Source: Gordonia oryzae (lineage in GTDB: Bacteria; Actinomycetota; Actinomycetes; Mycobacteriales; Mycobacteriaceae). From it: 64,000 bases of DNA. The position numbers and the translations under genes are program-made. Of this stretch, positions 1-8,919 are shown piece by piece. Position 1 is the stretch's first letter. Each line of letters opens with the position of its first letter. The stretch is taken from positions 1 to 64,000 of the forward strand of contig NZ_RKMH01000013.1 in assembly GCF_003797185.1 (NCBI RefSeq), read 5' to 3'. The notes below the pieces were generated by a model. That model was not told the origin of the DNA and made no database searches. It was given only the letters and a program-made list of their open reading frames with translations.

Positions 1-303
1 CCACTCCCCTACCAAACTCCTCACGGAGCCCTCCGGGGCGGCGCCGCGGCGCGCTGACTCCGACTAAGTTACGCACCCAGCTGCCGCGAATCAAATCGCC
101 AGGTGAGGTGCGAGTCGCCCGTGCATCCGCCCTGGTCAGCGGCACCGGTACAGCTGTCAGAACTCATGCATCCGTCCGTGCGGCCCATTCGCGAGCGTTG
201 TGATCTGGGCCATGCGGGGGCTGTGTTCGCCTCTCCGTTCGGTCAGCAGATGCACCCATTCGGGCAGTTTCGCTGCAAATGTCCAGCTCATAGCGTTGTG
301 GCC
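1..303. other. Region before mftM, no gene seen
   Basis: The reading frame of the methyltransferase stays open to position 103, but the extra 67 residues look unlike any methyltransferase N-terminus and carry no recognisable domain. No RNA gene or clear promoter is visible. It may hold the tail of a gene outside the window. Confidence 0.4.
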
Positions 304-1146
304 ATGAGCGTCGCGACGATGAGTGCCGGACTACCGACCACTCGCCGCATCACGGTGCGTCATGTCGAAGCGCTGCCCGCAGACCTTCCTCACGCCGGAC
401 GAGTTGCCTGGTCCACCGACTGGGATCAAGGTCGCGTCGATCTCGTCCACACCTTCACCGCCGCCGAGATCTCGGATGACGCAATGCTCCTCGCGCTCGA
501 AGACGTGATCGATGCCGGCGCGTTGCGTGGCCAGTGGGAATTCGAGGAAGCCGCAGTCGGGCTGATCCGCACGTGCAGCGTCCACACCGATGACGCCTGG
601 GCCGGGTTCTACGACAACTCACTGCGCGCGTTGCGTGACGGAACTGCCAGGTTCGCCCCGGTCCACCGACGGGCGCGCTCACTGATCAGCGGTTCGAGCG
701 TGCTCGAAGTGGGTTGCTGCTTCGGTTTCTTCGCGCTTCGCTGCGCCGAGGACGGTCTCTCTGTCGCCGCATGCGACATCTCCATCGGTGCAGTGAACCT
801 GCTGGCGCAGGCCGCACGTCGCCGTGACACCACCGTGGTCGCGGCCGTCGGAGACGCCACCGACCTCGACCGCGCCGACTCCTCGGTTGACACCGTCACA
901 CTGATCCACCTGCTCGAGCACCTGCCCGCCGACCTCGCGCGAGCCGCCATCATCGAGGCGCTTCGGGTCGCGCGCCGGCGGGTGGTGATCGCTATCCCTT
1001 ACGAGGATCGTCCGAGCGAACACTTCGGCCATCTCGTTCGGTTGGGGCCCGAGAACCTGCACGCCTGGGCGGACGCAGTCGATCACGCCGGGGCCAAGAT
1101 CCTCACCGATCACGGCGGCTGGTTGGTGCTCACCCCGCGTCACTGA
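304..1146 (+). CDS. mftM: SAM-dependent methyltransferase, MftM-like (mycofactocin oligosaccharide methyltransferase)
   Basis: The product is a class I methyltransferase of about 280 residues. The SAM-binding core shows motif I as VLEVGCCFGFFALRC, an acidic residue after strand 2 (ACDIS), and the post-core LIHLLEHLP segment. Family knowledge: MftM methylates the glucose chain of the redox cofactor mycofactocin. I assign this subfamily from overall likeness and from the neighbours, because the locus also encodes an NDMA-type methanol dehydrogenase, an enzyme class that depends on mycofactocin. The mft core genes are not in the window. The gene converges on mnoR with only 6 bp between them. The start is uncertain: ATG at 304 and ATG at 319 are both possible and neither has a strong ribosome site. 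It could be another small-molecule methyltransferase. Confidence 0.65.
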   Translation: MSVATMSAGLPTTRRITVRHVEALPADLPHAGRVAWSTDWDQGRVDLVHTFTAAEISDDAMLLALEDVIDAGALRGQWEFEEAAVGLIRTCSVHTDDAWAGFYDNSLRALRDGTARFAPVHRRARSLISGSSVLEVGCCFGFFALRCAEDGLSVAACDISIGAVNLLAQAARRRDTTVVAAVGDATDLDRADSSVDTVTLIHLLEHLPADLARAAIIEALRVARRRVVIAIPYEDRPSEHFGHLVRLGPENLHAWADAVDHAGAKILTDHGGWLVLTPRH

Positions 1147-1152
1147 GCCCCT

Positions 1153-1809
1153 TCAGATCAGCCCGCGCTTACTCGCGATGTAGACCGCATCGGTCCGTTT
1201 GGTGACGCCGAGCTTGCGAATGATGTTGCGGATGTGGAACTTCACGGTCGACTCTGAGATGAACAAGGTCGTGCCGATGCGCTTATTGCTCATCCCGTCG
1301 GCGAGTAGCCGCAATACCTCGCTCTCGCGTTCGGTCAGGGTCTCCGATCCACCGCCACCGGACACCGTCCGTAACACAATCGCGGCGCTGCGCGGGTCGA
1401 ACGCACTGCCGCCACCGGAGACCGACTGGATCGCACGGACCAACTCGGTGGTGTCGACGTCCTTGACCACGTAACCACGGGCTCCGGCCTTTACTGCCCG
1501 GACCACGAGATCGTCGTCGAGGAATGTCGTCAACACCAAACTGGCCACCGAGGGATGCCGTGCGGCGATTTCGGTGATCAGTCGCAGCCCTTCGTATTCG
1601 GTGCCCGCCGTCAGTTTCAGGTCGACGACGACCACATCCGGCCGTGTCCGCTCGACCTCAGCCAATGCCTGATCGAACGAATCTGCTTCTCCCACAACCG
1701 AAATTGTCTCCTCCCGTTCGAGGAGCGAGCGAATGCCCGCACGCAGGAGCGCGTGGTCGTCGACCAGCATGGTGCGCACCGCCGTCGTCGCGACATCGGA
1801 CTTGTTCAT
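1153..1809 (-). CDS. mnoR: LuxR/NarL-family response regulator, MnoR-like
   Basis: This 218-residue protein has an N-terminal receiver domain (MLVDDHALLRAG, phosphoacceptor Asp in VVVVDLKL) and a C-terminal LuxR-type helix-turn-helix (LTERESEVLRLLADGMSNK, ESTVKFHIRNI). It is the cytoplasmic DNA-binding partner of the kinase encoded just upstream. Its ATG overlaps the kinase stop codon (ATGA), so the two are translationally coupled. Knowledge of the family: in Mycobacterium smegmatis the MnoS-MnoR pair switches on the methanol dehydrogenase gene mno. The same gene set here makes that role likely, but it is inference from context. Candidate target sites are the inverted repeats upstream of mno near 8920-8970. 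Confidence 0.8.
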   Translation of the reverse strand: MNKSDVATTAVRTMLVDDHALLRAGIRSLLEREETISVVGEADSFDQALAEVERTRPDVVVVDLKLTAGTEYEGLRLITEIAARHPSVASLVLTTFLDDDLVVRAVKAGARGYVVKDVDTTELVRAIQSVSGGGSAFDPRSAAIVLRTVSGGGGSETLTERESEVLRLLADGMSNKRIGTTLFISESTVKFHIRNIIRKLGVTKRTDAVYIASKRGLI

Positions 1810-3290
1810 CTGCTGACCTCCTGGTGCAGTGGCGATCGAGTCCCGGCGAGACGCCGGACCGATTCGGTGGTGGAGCGACGCGGCGTCATGGAATCAGTGA
1901 CCGTGCCGGCCGGGATCTCCACCCCGACGCGCACGCCACCCATCCGGGATCGACGGACCCGGAAGTCACCACCGAGATCACGCGCCCGAGCCGACATGTT
2001 CGCCAGGCCCCGATGTCGCCCGGCCAAATCTCCCAAGGTCGCCGCGCGCAGTACCCGACGCATGTGTCCCGGGTCGCCGACGCCGTTGTCGTCGACGGTC
2101 AGACTCACGTCATGATCGCCGTAGGTCAGTACCACCCGCGCCACCGTCGCCTCGGCGTGCACCGCAGTGTTGAACAGCGCCTCACCAGCGATGCGCAAAA
2201 TGGCGTGTTGAACGTCATCGGGCAGGTCACGGGACCGGCCGACCACCCGGACCTCGGTCTCCAGATCGGCCGGCATGTGCATCGAGCACAGTTCGTCGAG
2301 AACCTCGCCCAGGCTCAGCCCCTCCACAGACGGGGACTGGTTCAGGGCGTAGATCACCGAGCGTAATTGTTCAACGGCGTTGCGGGTCAGCGTTCCCGCG
2401 ACCTCGAGTCGCTCGGCGGTCTCCGAGTCGCACTCCATCCGGCATACCTCGATCTGCATACCCGCCGACAGCACCGATTGGGTCACCGAGTCGTGCAGTT
2501 CCCGGGCGATGCGCTCGCGCTCCTCGGTGACCAGCCGTTGTCGCATCACCGCCGACAACTCACGTTGTGTGCGTTGCAATTCCACGTTCTGCACCGCCAG
2601 GTCGGTGGCCTGCTCGCGGGCCTTGGCGTAGGCATCCTCGGCGCGCGCGAGTTGATGGCGACTCTCCTCGAGCAGTGCCGCATTGAGCAGCGCCACCACA
2701 GCCTGTCGCGCGAGGATGCGCATCACCACCAGGTCGGCGGAGTCGACGACGTGGCGCGGGGGCGTCCACGCCGAGAGCCCGCCGACCACCCGGCCGTCGA
2801 GGTGGACCGGCACATGCAGATGGTGATCGGCGACGACCGGTCGGACGAGTTCACCGAGCTGATTGCGCAGGATATCGTTGAGACGGTTGAGCACCTCGTC
2901 GGGCAGGTGACTCGGCGTGCGCGCGGCCTGCACGCCCTCGAAGGCATAGATGGTGCCGTCGCCGTCCATCATCAGGTGACGCGGCCCCGTGCGATCGAGT
3001 TCGCCGTCGCACAGGGCGAACACCACCCAATCGGCCTCGAGGTGTTCGGCCACCGCACGCACCACCGAGAGCACGAGAGTCTCCGGTCCTTCCGCGGTCT
3101 GCACGAGGGCCCGCGAAATACGGTCGAGTGCACCGACCACACGACCGAGACGCTCCTCGACCCCACGGAACTGCGCGTAGTGCGAGCCCTTCACCGAGTG
3201 CAACCCGATCAGCGAATCGAAATCTGTCTCGACGACCTCGTCCGCGCCGGGCGTCAGATCGCGGTCACCGAACCTCGAGGAGACACTCAT
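1806..3290 (-). CDS. mnoS: Sensor histidine kinase with GAF domain, MnoS-like
   Basis: This 494-residue kinase has a GAF-like sensor region (roughly residues 60-230), a linker probably forming a coiled coil, a HisKA_3 dimerisation helix with the phosphoacceptor His in RIARELHDSVTQ, and a HATPase_c domain (EALFNTAVHAEA as N box, DDNGVGDPG as G1 box). There is no membrane segment, so it should be cytosolic and sense a soluble signal. The frame stays open upstream, but the ATG at 3290 overlaps the stop of the alcohol dehydrogenase gene (ATGA) and starts a sensible sequence (MSVSSRFGD), so I use it. It is co-transcribed with mnoR and with the alcohol dehydrogenase, vWA and ATPase genes. The signal could be an alcohol, an aldehyde or the cofactor state. 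Confidence 0.8.
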   Translation of the reverse strand: MSVSSRFGDRDLTPGADEVVETDFDSLIGLHSVKGSHYAQFRGVEERLGRVVGALDRISRALVQTAEGPETLVLSVVRAVAEHLEADWVVFALCDGELDRTGPRHLMMDGDGTIYAFEGVQAARTPSHLPDEVLNRLNDILRNQLGELVRPVVADHHLHVPVHLDGRVVGGLSAWTPPRHVVDSADLVVMRILARQAVVALLNAALLEESRHQLARAEDAYAKAREQATDLAVQNVELQRTQRELSAVMRQRLVTEERERIARELHDSVTQSVLSAGMQIEVCRMECDSETAERLEVAGTLTRNAVEQLRSVIYALNQSPSVEGLSLGEVLDELCSMHMPADLETEVRVVGRSRDLPDDVQHAILRIAGEALFNTAVHAEATVARVVLTYGDHDVSLTVDDNGVGDPGHMRRVLRAATLGDLAGRHRGLANMSARARDLGGDFRVRRSRMGGVRVGVEIPAGTVTDSMTPRRSTTESVRRLAGTRSPLHQEVSR

Positions 3291-4507
3291 AGCGCCTCGC
3301 GATAGAGACGGGCGACATCGGCCGGTGTCGGCTGACGCGGATTCGTTCGCATGCAGGCATCGACCAACGCGTTGGCGGTCAGCGCATTGATGTGTGCGGC
3401 GGAAACTCCCAGCTGCGAAAGGCGAGCCGGCATCCCGATCCGTCGCGAGAGTTCGCACACCGCGTCGGCGAACCGCTCGGCGGTCACGAACGCCGACGAC
3501 GCCGTCGGTAGACCGACGGCCTGGGCCAAATCGACGAAGGGAGTCGGGTCGGTCTCGGCGTTGAACCGGATGACGTGCGGGAGCAGAACCGAATTTATCG
3601 CTCCGTGCGCGGCGTCGCACAACCCGCCGACCGGATGGCTCATCGCGTGGGTGGCGCCGAGGATGGCATTGGTGAACGCCATCCCGGCCTCGAGCGCGGC
3701 GTAGGCCATGTCGAGTCCGGCGTCCGGATCACCGGGAGTGTCGACGAATCGCTCGATCGACCGCCATGCGGTCCCGATGGCCGACAGCGCCGAACGGTCG
3801 GTGAGCCTGGTGTGCGCCAGCGACGCGTAGGCCTCGATGCAGTGCGTGATCGCGTCCATCCCCGACTGCGCGGCCACCTCGGGCGGCAGCGTGGCCAGCA
3901 CGCGGGGATCGATCACCGATACATTAGGCACCAATCCGCGCCCGATGATGGTCACCTTCGTCATCCGATCCACATCGTTGACGATGCAGAACTGCGACAC
4001 ATCCGACCCGCTACCCGCAGTGGTCGGAGCCGCGACCAACGGCGGTAACGGGCTGCGGGCGCGGTCGATGCCCTCGTAGGACAGGATGTGGCCCCCGTTG
4101 GCCGCGAGGATGGCCACCCCCTTGGCGGCATCGATCACCGATCCCCCACCCAGCGCCACGATCCCGTCCGACCGTGTCTGCTCGTAGTGTTCGAAGCCCA
4201 GGGCGATCTCCGGCGCCCGGGGATTCGGTGAGACATCGGTGAAGGAGGCCACCGTGAGGTCGACTGCCCGCAACCGTTGCGCGAGGCGTGGATACCACGG
4301 GGTGGCCACCAGATTGCGATCCGAGACAATCATCAGCCGCCGCATCCCCAGACCTGCAGCGGCCGTGGGAATCTCATCCAGAGCCCCGGGACCGACGATC
4401 ACCTCGGGCGTGTGGAACTTGACGACCGGGATCCGCGTCGCCCGCGCTCGGGGTTGCGGCCGTTCCGAATCCACCTCGGGTCGGGCCTCACCGATGTCGG
4501 CGTGCAT
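3287..4507 (-). CDS. Iron-containing (group III) alcohol dehydrogenase
   Basis: This NAD(P)-dependent dehydrogenase of the Fe-ADH family has about 406 residues. The nucleotide-binding loop is ALGGGSVIDAAKG. The metal site is the family pattern of one Asp and three His: SGMDAITHCIEAY, then ATHAMSHPVGGL and DAAHG. The oxidised alcohol is unknown; 1,3-propanediol or a short-chain alcohol is a guess from family annotation. The gene lies between the vWA gene (63 bp upstream) and mnoS (4-bp overlap), so it belongs to the operon. A GTG at 4534 would add nine residues; the ATG at 4507 has the better purine-rich stretch ahead of it. It is clearly paralogous to mno at 7597-8889, but shorter and only distantly alike. 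Confidence 0.85.
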   Translation of the reverse strand: MHADIGEARPEVDSERPQPRARATRIPVVKFHTPEVIVGPGALDEIPTAAAGLGMRRLMIVSDRNLVATPWYPRLAQRLRAVDLTVASFTDVSPNPRAPEIALGFEHYEQTRSDGIVALGGGSVIDAAKGVAILAANGGHILSYEGIDRARSPLPPLVAAPTTAGSGSDVSQFCIVNDVDRMTKVTIIGRGLVPNVSVIDPRVLATLPPEVAAQSGMDAITHCIEAYASLAHTRLTDRSALSAIGTAWRSIERFVDTPGDPDAGLDMAYAALEAGMAFTNAILGATHAMSHPVGGLCDAAHGAINSVLLPHVIRFNAETDPTPFVDLAQAVGLPTASSAFVTAERFADAVCELSRRIGMPARLSQLGVSAAHINALTANALVDACMRTNPRQPTPADVARLYREAL

Positions 4508-4570
4508 CCCGTTCACCCACCTCGTCGCACCCACCAGTCGTTGCCGAAATCCTACGCGGCCGCCGGCGGT

Positions 4571-6097
4571 TCACGCGCCGTATGCGCTGACCGAGACCTG
4601 CTCGAGCGCCGCAAGGTCGTGGACGACGTGTACGCGGTCGCACAGCGTGGCGTAGGCCGGCAGGTCGCACGACCCGAGACCCCACGAGTAGCTGGGTTCG
4701 GGCGTGATCCAGATGGTCTCCCTGGCCCGGCGGCTGATCTCCTCCAACGCTTCGAGGTTCGGGTCGCGGCCGTTGTTGCGGCCGTCGCCGAGCACGATCA
4801 CAGTCGTGCGCCGGGTGATGGCCCCGCCGAACTCGTCGAGGAAACACTGCAGAGCGTTCCCGTAATCGGAGTCGGCGTCGGTGTCGAGGACACCGCCGGC
4901 CGGCAGGCCCGAGACGACCAGCGACAGCGCCTCCTCGGCCGGGTGTTCGGCGAACAGATCGGTGATCTCGACGAGGTCGGAGACGAAGGCGAACGACCGG
5001 ACGTGGGCCACCATGCTCTGCAGTCCGTGCACGAGTTGCAGAGTGAAGCGAGCTGCGTTGCGAACAGACAACGACACATCGGCGAGGATCAGCAGCGACG
5101 GGCGGTCCTCGACCTTGGCAACGGTGATGGGCCGGAACGGCACCCCGTCGAATCGCAGGTTCGCGCGCATCGTGCGGGCCGCGTCGACGGTGCCGCGGGC
5201 GGCGAGTGTGCGTCGGGCACGTGGCGCGCCGTGCAGCGATCGGATGAGCCTTCGGATCGACTCCTCCAGGCTGGCCCGTTCGTGCTCGTGAATGGCGTCG
5301 CGCACCGACGCCTTCACCTCACGATCCTCGATCTCATGGTCGGTCGCCATGAGCGCCTCGAGGTGATCACGCAGCTTCTCGGGCAAACCGTCGAGCAATC
5401 CCGCCAGCGCGCTGCGCAACCGGGCGATCTCCTCGCGGTCGGGCTGCGGACCGGACAGTCCCCCGGCGTCGTCGAGCCAGTCGAGCAGCGCCATCTCCTG
5501 CGCCACTGACAACTCGGCGTCGAGCTGGGTCGGGTTGCCGGTGACGAGCTCACCCGGCCGGCCCGGGTTGTGCAGGCGGGACACCGTCAGTTGCACACGG
5601 GCGGCCTGCTCGGAGTTGGGCACCGAGTCCGCCGACAGCACGATCTCGTCGGTCAACGACGCCATGTCGAGTTTGTTGGCCTCTTGGTGCAGGTTGTACT
5701 GCTCGGCGAGGTCCTCGGGGTCGAAGAAGTCCCGGATGTTCGACGGCGGGCCGTGACTGTGACCTTGCTGCGGGGTGTTGCTCACCTCGTCGGACAGGGT
5801 GTATTCGGCGAGCTCACCGGTGTCGCAGAGATCGTCGTGACTGTGCGAATGTCCGTGTCCGTCATCGGTGTCGAGCACCGGACGCAACGAGAAGTACTTG
5901 TCGAAGACCTCGTCGAACGTCTGCTCGTCGCGCCGATCCTTGATCAGACACGCCTGCAGCGCCGCACGCATGAGTTCACGATCGGCGAGGATCTCGGCGG
6001 TGCCGACGGCCGCCATCGCATCCATCGCCTCCGAGACGCCGATACGCACGCCGTGCAAGCGCAGCAGCCGGACGAACCGGTGGACTGCTCCTTCCAT
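4571..6097 (-). CDS. vWA-domain protein, CoxE-like, with histidine-rich insert
   Basis: The 508-residue product has an N-terminal CoxE-like helical region and a C-terminal von Willebrand A domain with a MIDAS motif of the DxSxS type (ILADVSLSVRN) and a later VLGDGRNNGRD. Between them lies a short His-rich insert, HGHSHSHDD near residues 81-89 and GHSHG near 112-116. CoxE-type vWA proteins work with MoxR-type ATPases to mature or metal-load target enzymes. The partner ATPase gene ends 11 bp upstream and also carries a His-rich tail. I infer that the pair helps assemble the neighbouring methanol dehydrogenase. No signal peptide or membrane segment is seen. Confidence 0.8.
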   Translation of the reverse strand: MEGAVHRFVRLLRLHGVRIGVSEAMDAMAAVGTAEILADRELMRAALQACLIKDRRDEQTFDEVFDKYFSLRPVLDTDDGHGHSHSHDDLCDTGELAEYTLSDEVSNTPQQGHSHGPPSNIRDFFDPEDLAEQYNLHQEANKLDMASLTDEIVLSADSVPNSEQAARVQLTVSRLHNPGRPGELVTGNPTQLDAELSVAQEMALLDWLDDAGGLSGPQPDREEIARLRSALAGLLDGLPEKLRDHLEALMATDHEIEDREVKASVRDAIHEHERASLEESIRRLIRSLHGAPRARRTLAARGTVDAARTMRANLRFDGVPFRPITVAKVEDRPSLLILADVSLSVRNAARFTLQLVHGLQSMVAHVRSFAFVSDLVEITDLFAEHPAEEALSLVVSGLPAGGVLDTDADSDYGNALQCFLDEFGGAITRRTTVIVLGDGRNNGRDPNLEALEEISRRARETIWITPEPSYSWGLGSCDLPAYATLCDRVHVVHDLAALEQVSVSAYGA

Positions 6098-6108
6098 GAC
6101 GCCACTCC

Positions 6109-7431
6109 CTAGAACGGACGCTTGCGGCGGGTACCCGAACCCGAGCGGGAACGGCCGGTGTCGCCGAAGGAGCGACTGCCCTGCGTGGCACTCACCGCCC
6201 GGGTACCGGCATCGCTCTTGGCCCCGGGCGAACCGTAATAATCGTCGCCGTGGCGGCCGGGCCTGTCCTTCTCGGCACGTTTTGCGCGACCACCGTGCGG
6301 GTCGTCATGCGTGTGTTCGCCTTCGTGGGCGTCGTCGTGGGTGTGGGAATGCCCGTCGTACGAATGGGAATGCCCGTCGTACGAATGGGAATGTCCGTGA
6401 TCGTGGGAATGTCCGTGGGTGTGCAGGTGATCGGGCACCTGCGCGTTCGGGTCCACCAATCGGGGCAGGGCGTCGAGCGCGCGGGTGAGGTCGCGGTCGT
6501 ACTTGACGACGACGTTGGCGGTCTGGCCGAGGATATCGGCGGAGAGTTCGTCGGCCCCGAGTACCGCGAGCGTACGCGCCCAGTCGATCGCCTCGGAGAT
6601 ACTCGGCGCCTTGCGCAGGTCGAGTTCGCGCAGTCCGCGCACGATCTCCACGAGTTTGGCCGCGAGCGTCTCGGCCAGGCCCGTGTTCTTGGACTTGATG
6701 ATCTCCAATTCCCTTGTGGCATCCGGGTAATCGAGCGACAGATGCAGACACCGGCGCTTGAGTGCCGCCGACAGGTCACGAGTGTTGTTGGAGGTCAACA
6801 CGATCATCGGCTGATGTTTGGCGACGAAGGTACCGATCTCGGGCACCGACACCTGGTATTCGGCGAGGAGTTCGAGCAGCACCGCCTCGAGCGCTTCATC
6901 GGCACGATCGACCTCATCGATCAGCAGGACAACCGGGCGTTCGCTGCGGACCGCCTCGAGCAGCGGCCGGGGGGCGAGGAAGCGCTCGGAGAAGAACACG
7001 CTCTCCTCGGCACCGATGCGGTCAACCGCCTCCGACAGTGAGTCGGCCTCGGCGACGACGGCAGAGATCTTCTCCCGCAACACCTGGGTGTAGAGCAGCT
7101 GCTTGCCGTAGTCCCACTCGTAGAGCGCGGTGGTCTCGTCCTGGCCCTCATAACACTGCAGCCGCAACAGATCTCGGCCCGTCACCTCTGCCAGGGTCTT
7201 GGCTAGCTGCGTCTTACCCACGCCTGCCGGACCCTCGAGGAGGACCGGTTTGCCGAGCCGGCTCTGCAGGAAGACAGTGGTCGCCAGACGTTGATCGGCC
7301 AGGTAACCCGCCTCGACGAACCGGGCGACCACGTCGTCGACATCACGGAAGCCGCCCGGATCGGGTTGGCTCGCAGCATCTTCGACATGCGTGGCGACGG
7401 TGTCGTCGGTGGTGACGGTGGAGGTGGGCAT
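6109..7431 (-). CDS. MoxR-family AAA+ ATPase with histidine-rich tail
   Basis: The product is about 440 residues. Walker A is EGPAGVGKT (residues 66-74) and Walker B is VVLLIDEVD (near 167-175), followed by the sensor segment LTSNNTRDL and an arginine-finger region. The C-terminal part at residues 335-380 is a His/Asp/Ser tract with about 17 histidines, including a tandem DGHSHSY unit; the last 60 residues are basic and Ser/Gly-rich. MoxR ATPases remodel or load cofactors into partner enzymes together with vWA proteins. The frame stays open to 7560, but the ATG at 7431 has an AGGAG ribosome site at the right distance. The His tract suggests metal binding or storage. Confidence 0.85.
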   Translation of the reverse strand: MPTSTVTTDDTVATHVEDAASQPDPGGFRDVDDVVARFVEAGYLADQRLATTVFLQSRLGKPVLLEGPAGVGKTQLAKTLAEVTGRDLLRLQCYEGQDETTALYEWDYGKQLLYTQVLREKISAVVAEADSLSEAVDRIGAEESVFFSERFLAPRPLLEAVRSERPVVLLIDEVDRADEALEAVLLELLAEYQVSVPEIGTFVAKHQPMIVLTSNNTRDLSAALKRRCLHLSLDYPDATRELEIIKSKNTGLAETLAAKLVEIVRGLRELDLRKAPSISEAIDWARTLAVLGADELSADILGQTANVVVKYDRDLTRALDALPRLVDPNAQVPDHLHTHGHSHDHGHSHSYDGHSHSYDGHSHTHDDAHEGEHTHDDPHGGRAKRAEKDRPGRHGDDYYGSPGAKSDAGTRAVSATQGSRSFGDTGRSRSGSGTRRKRPF

Positions 7432-7478
7432 CGAACTCTCCTGAGGTCTGGTGGATGTGGACCGGCGGCCGGTGGCCA

Positions 7479-7523
7479 CGCCGGTGGTCACCCGAATTGG
7501 GGGCGTTCGGGTGACCACCGGCG
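7479..7523 (-). terminator. Strong hairpin between mno and the MoxR gene
   Basis: An 18-bp perfect stem (7479-7496 pairing with 7506-7523) closes a 9-nt loop. It lies 74 bp past the mno stop codon. No U-tract follows on the minus strand, so it may be a partial terminator or an RNA-stabilising structure that lets mno be expressed more than the downstream genes. Confidence 0.6.
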
Positions 7524-7530
7524 TGTAGTG

Positions 7531-7570
7531 ATGTGGGGACACGCTATTCGGGGCAGACACATCCCCACAT
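7531..7570 (-). other. Second inverted repeat downstream of mno
   Basis: Nine-base arms, ATGTGGGGA at 7531-7539 and its complement at 7562-7570, are separated by 22 nt. It sits between the mno stop codon and the longer hairpin at 7479-7523. It could be an RNA structure or a protein site. Confidence 0.4.
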
Positions 7571-7596
7571 CGGTCTTCATCGGCGACGCACCGCTC

Positions 7597-8889
7597 TTAC
7601 GGGAGCAGTTCGTCCAGATCGCCGTTGACGCAGTGCTCGACGACCGGGCGAACGGTCTCGAAGGTGCACTCCTTGGGGTTGCCCGGGGTGCACGCGTCAC
7701 CGAGCACGTGATTGGTCAGCGCGTCGATGGTGGCCGCGTCGGTGGTGATCTCCTTGCGGTTCTCGTAGTACTTCGTCGGGCCCTCACCGAGACGGTTCTT
7801 CGGGTAGGTGTTCTGCTTGACGTCGGCGAACTTCTCCACGATGCCCACGTCGCGCAGCAACCGGATCGCCGCTTCGAGCGCGGCGTCGGCGGCCTGGACC
7901 TTGGTCATGCCGTGGGTGTCGACGCCCATCGCGTCGGCCATGTCGGCGAAGCGCTCGTACATGACCGGCATGTTGAAGGCCCACACGCGCGGCAGCGCAA
8001 TGGCGTTGTTGAGTCCGTGGTGGGTGTCGAAGAACGCCGAGACCGCGTGGCTGATCGAGTGGATGATGCCGAGACCACCGGAGTTGAATGCCTGCGCGGC
8101 GATGTACTGCGCGTACATCATGCCCTCGCGGCCGGCGAGTTCGGTCGGGTTCCAGGTGGCCTCACGCAGGTGGCGGGCCGTCATCCGGACCGCGTGCAGG
8201 GCGTTGCCCATCGACGGCGGGAAGTTCAGGCGCGACACATACGGTTCCGAGGCGTGGGCGAGCACGTCGAACCCACACTGCGCGGTGAAGGCGACCGGGC
8301 AGTCGTAGTAGAGCACCGGGTCGTCGATCGCCAGGGTGGTCACCGCCGCGTCGTCGAAGGCGACGTACTTGTGCGGCTTGTCGGGATCGGTTGTGGTGTC
8401 GGTGATCACGTAGGCCCACGAGGTCTCCGACCCGGTACCCGCGGTCGTCGACACCGCGATGTGCGGCGGGTTCTTGGGGTTCTCGCTCTTGTTGAAGCCC
8501 TCGAACTCGTTGACGTTGCGGCCGTCGTGCGCGACCGAGATGCGCGCACCCTTGCAGGCGTCGTGCGCCGAACCGCCGCCGATGGAGATGAACGAGTCGC
8601 ACTTCTCGGAGTTGTACAACGACACGGCGTCCATGACGTTGTAGTCCTTGGGGTTGGACTCGACCTGGTCGTACACGACGACCTCGAGGCCGTGGTACTT
8701 GCACGACTCCACGATCTTGTGGACGGTGTCGCTACCCCGCAGACCGGTGGTCATCACGAGGGTCTTCGTGAACCCGAGTTTGAGGGCCTCGGGACCGATC
8801 ATCTCGTGCGCGCCCGGGCCCATCATCGCGCGCGGGAACGGGTGAAACTCCTTGATGGGAAACGGTTTGAGTAGTTCGTCTACCTGCAT
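7597..8889 (-). CDS. mno: NDMA-dependent methanol dehydrogenase (iron-type ADH)
   Basis: The 430-residue protein belongs to the long iron-type dehydrogenases known as Mno/Mdo in Mycobacterium, Rhodococcus and Amycolatopsis. These decameric cytoplasmic enzymes hold NAD(H) tightly and oxidise methanol to formaldehyde, with mycofactocin as electron carrier (NDMA in vitro). Visible signs: the nucleotide loop ISIGGGSAHDACKG, the TTAGTGSETSW segment, and metal ligands in AQCGFDVLAHASEPY and IIHSISHAVSAFFDTHHG. The ATG has a near-perfect AAGGAGG ribosome site 9 nt upstream, fitting high expression. It heads the operon that includes MoxR, vWA, a second ADH and mnoSR. It could also act on ethanol or as a formaldehyde dismutase. 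Confidence 0.88.
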   Translation of the reverse strand: MQVDELLKPFPIKEFHPFPRAMMGPGAHEMIGPEALKLGFTKTLVMTTGLRGSDTVHKIVESCKYHGLEVVVYDQVESNPKDYNVMDAVSLYNSEKCDSFISIGGGSAHDACKGARISVAHDGRNVNEFEGFNKSENPKNPPHIAVSTTAGTGSETSWAYVITDTTTDPDKPHKYVAFDDAAVTTLAIDDPVLYYDCPVAFTAQCGFDVLAHASEPYVSRLNFPPSMGNALHAVRMTARHLREATWNPTELAGREGMMYAQYIAAQAFNSGGLGIIHSISHAVSAFFDTHHGLNNAIALPRVWAFNMPVMYERFADMADAMGVDTHGMTKVQAADAALEAAIRLLRDVGIVEKFADVKQNTYPKNRLGEGPTKYYENRKEITTDAATIDALTNHVLGDACTPGNPKECTFETVRPVVEHCVNGDLDELLP

Positions 8890-8919
8890 CTGACCTGTCC
8901 TCCTTCATCCGACGCACAC

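Noticed and set aside
103..303. A longer N-terminus for the methyltransferase from position 103
   Set aside because: The added residues are Pro/His/Cys-rich and unlike the family; the ATG at 304 is more natural, though not proven.
7291..8874. Long open frame opposite mno (527 codons), and similar ones opposite atpA, atpD, mnoS and lysA
   Set aside because: High GC gives long open antisense frames. Their products are Arg/His/Gly-rich with no domain, and the opposite strand has clear genes.
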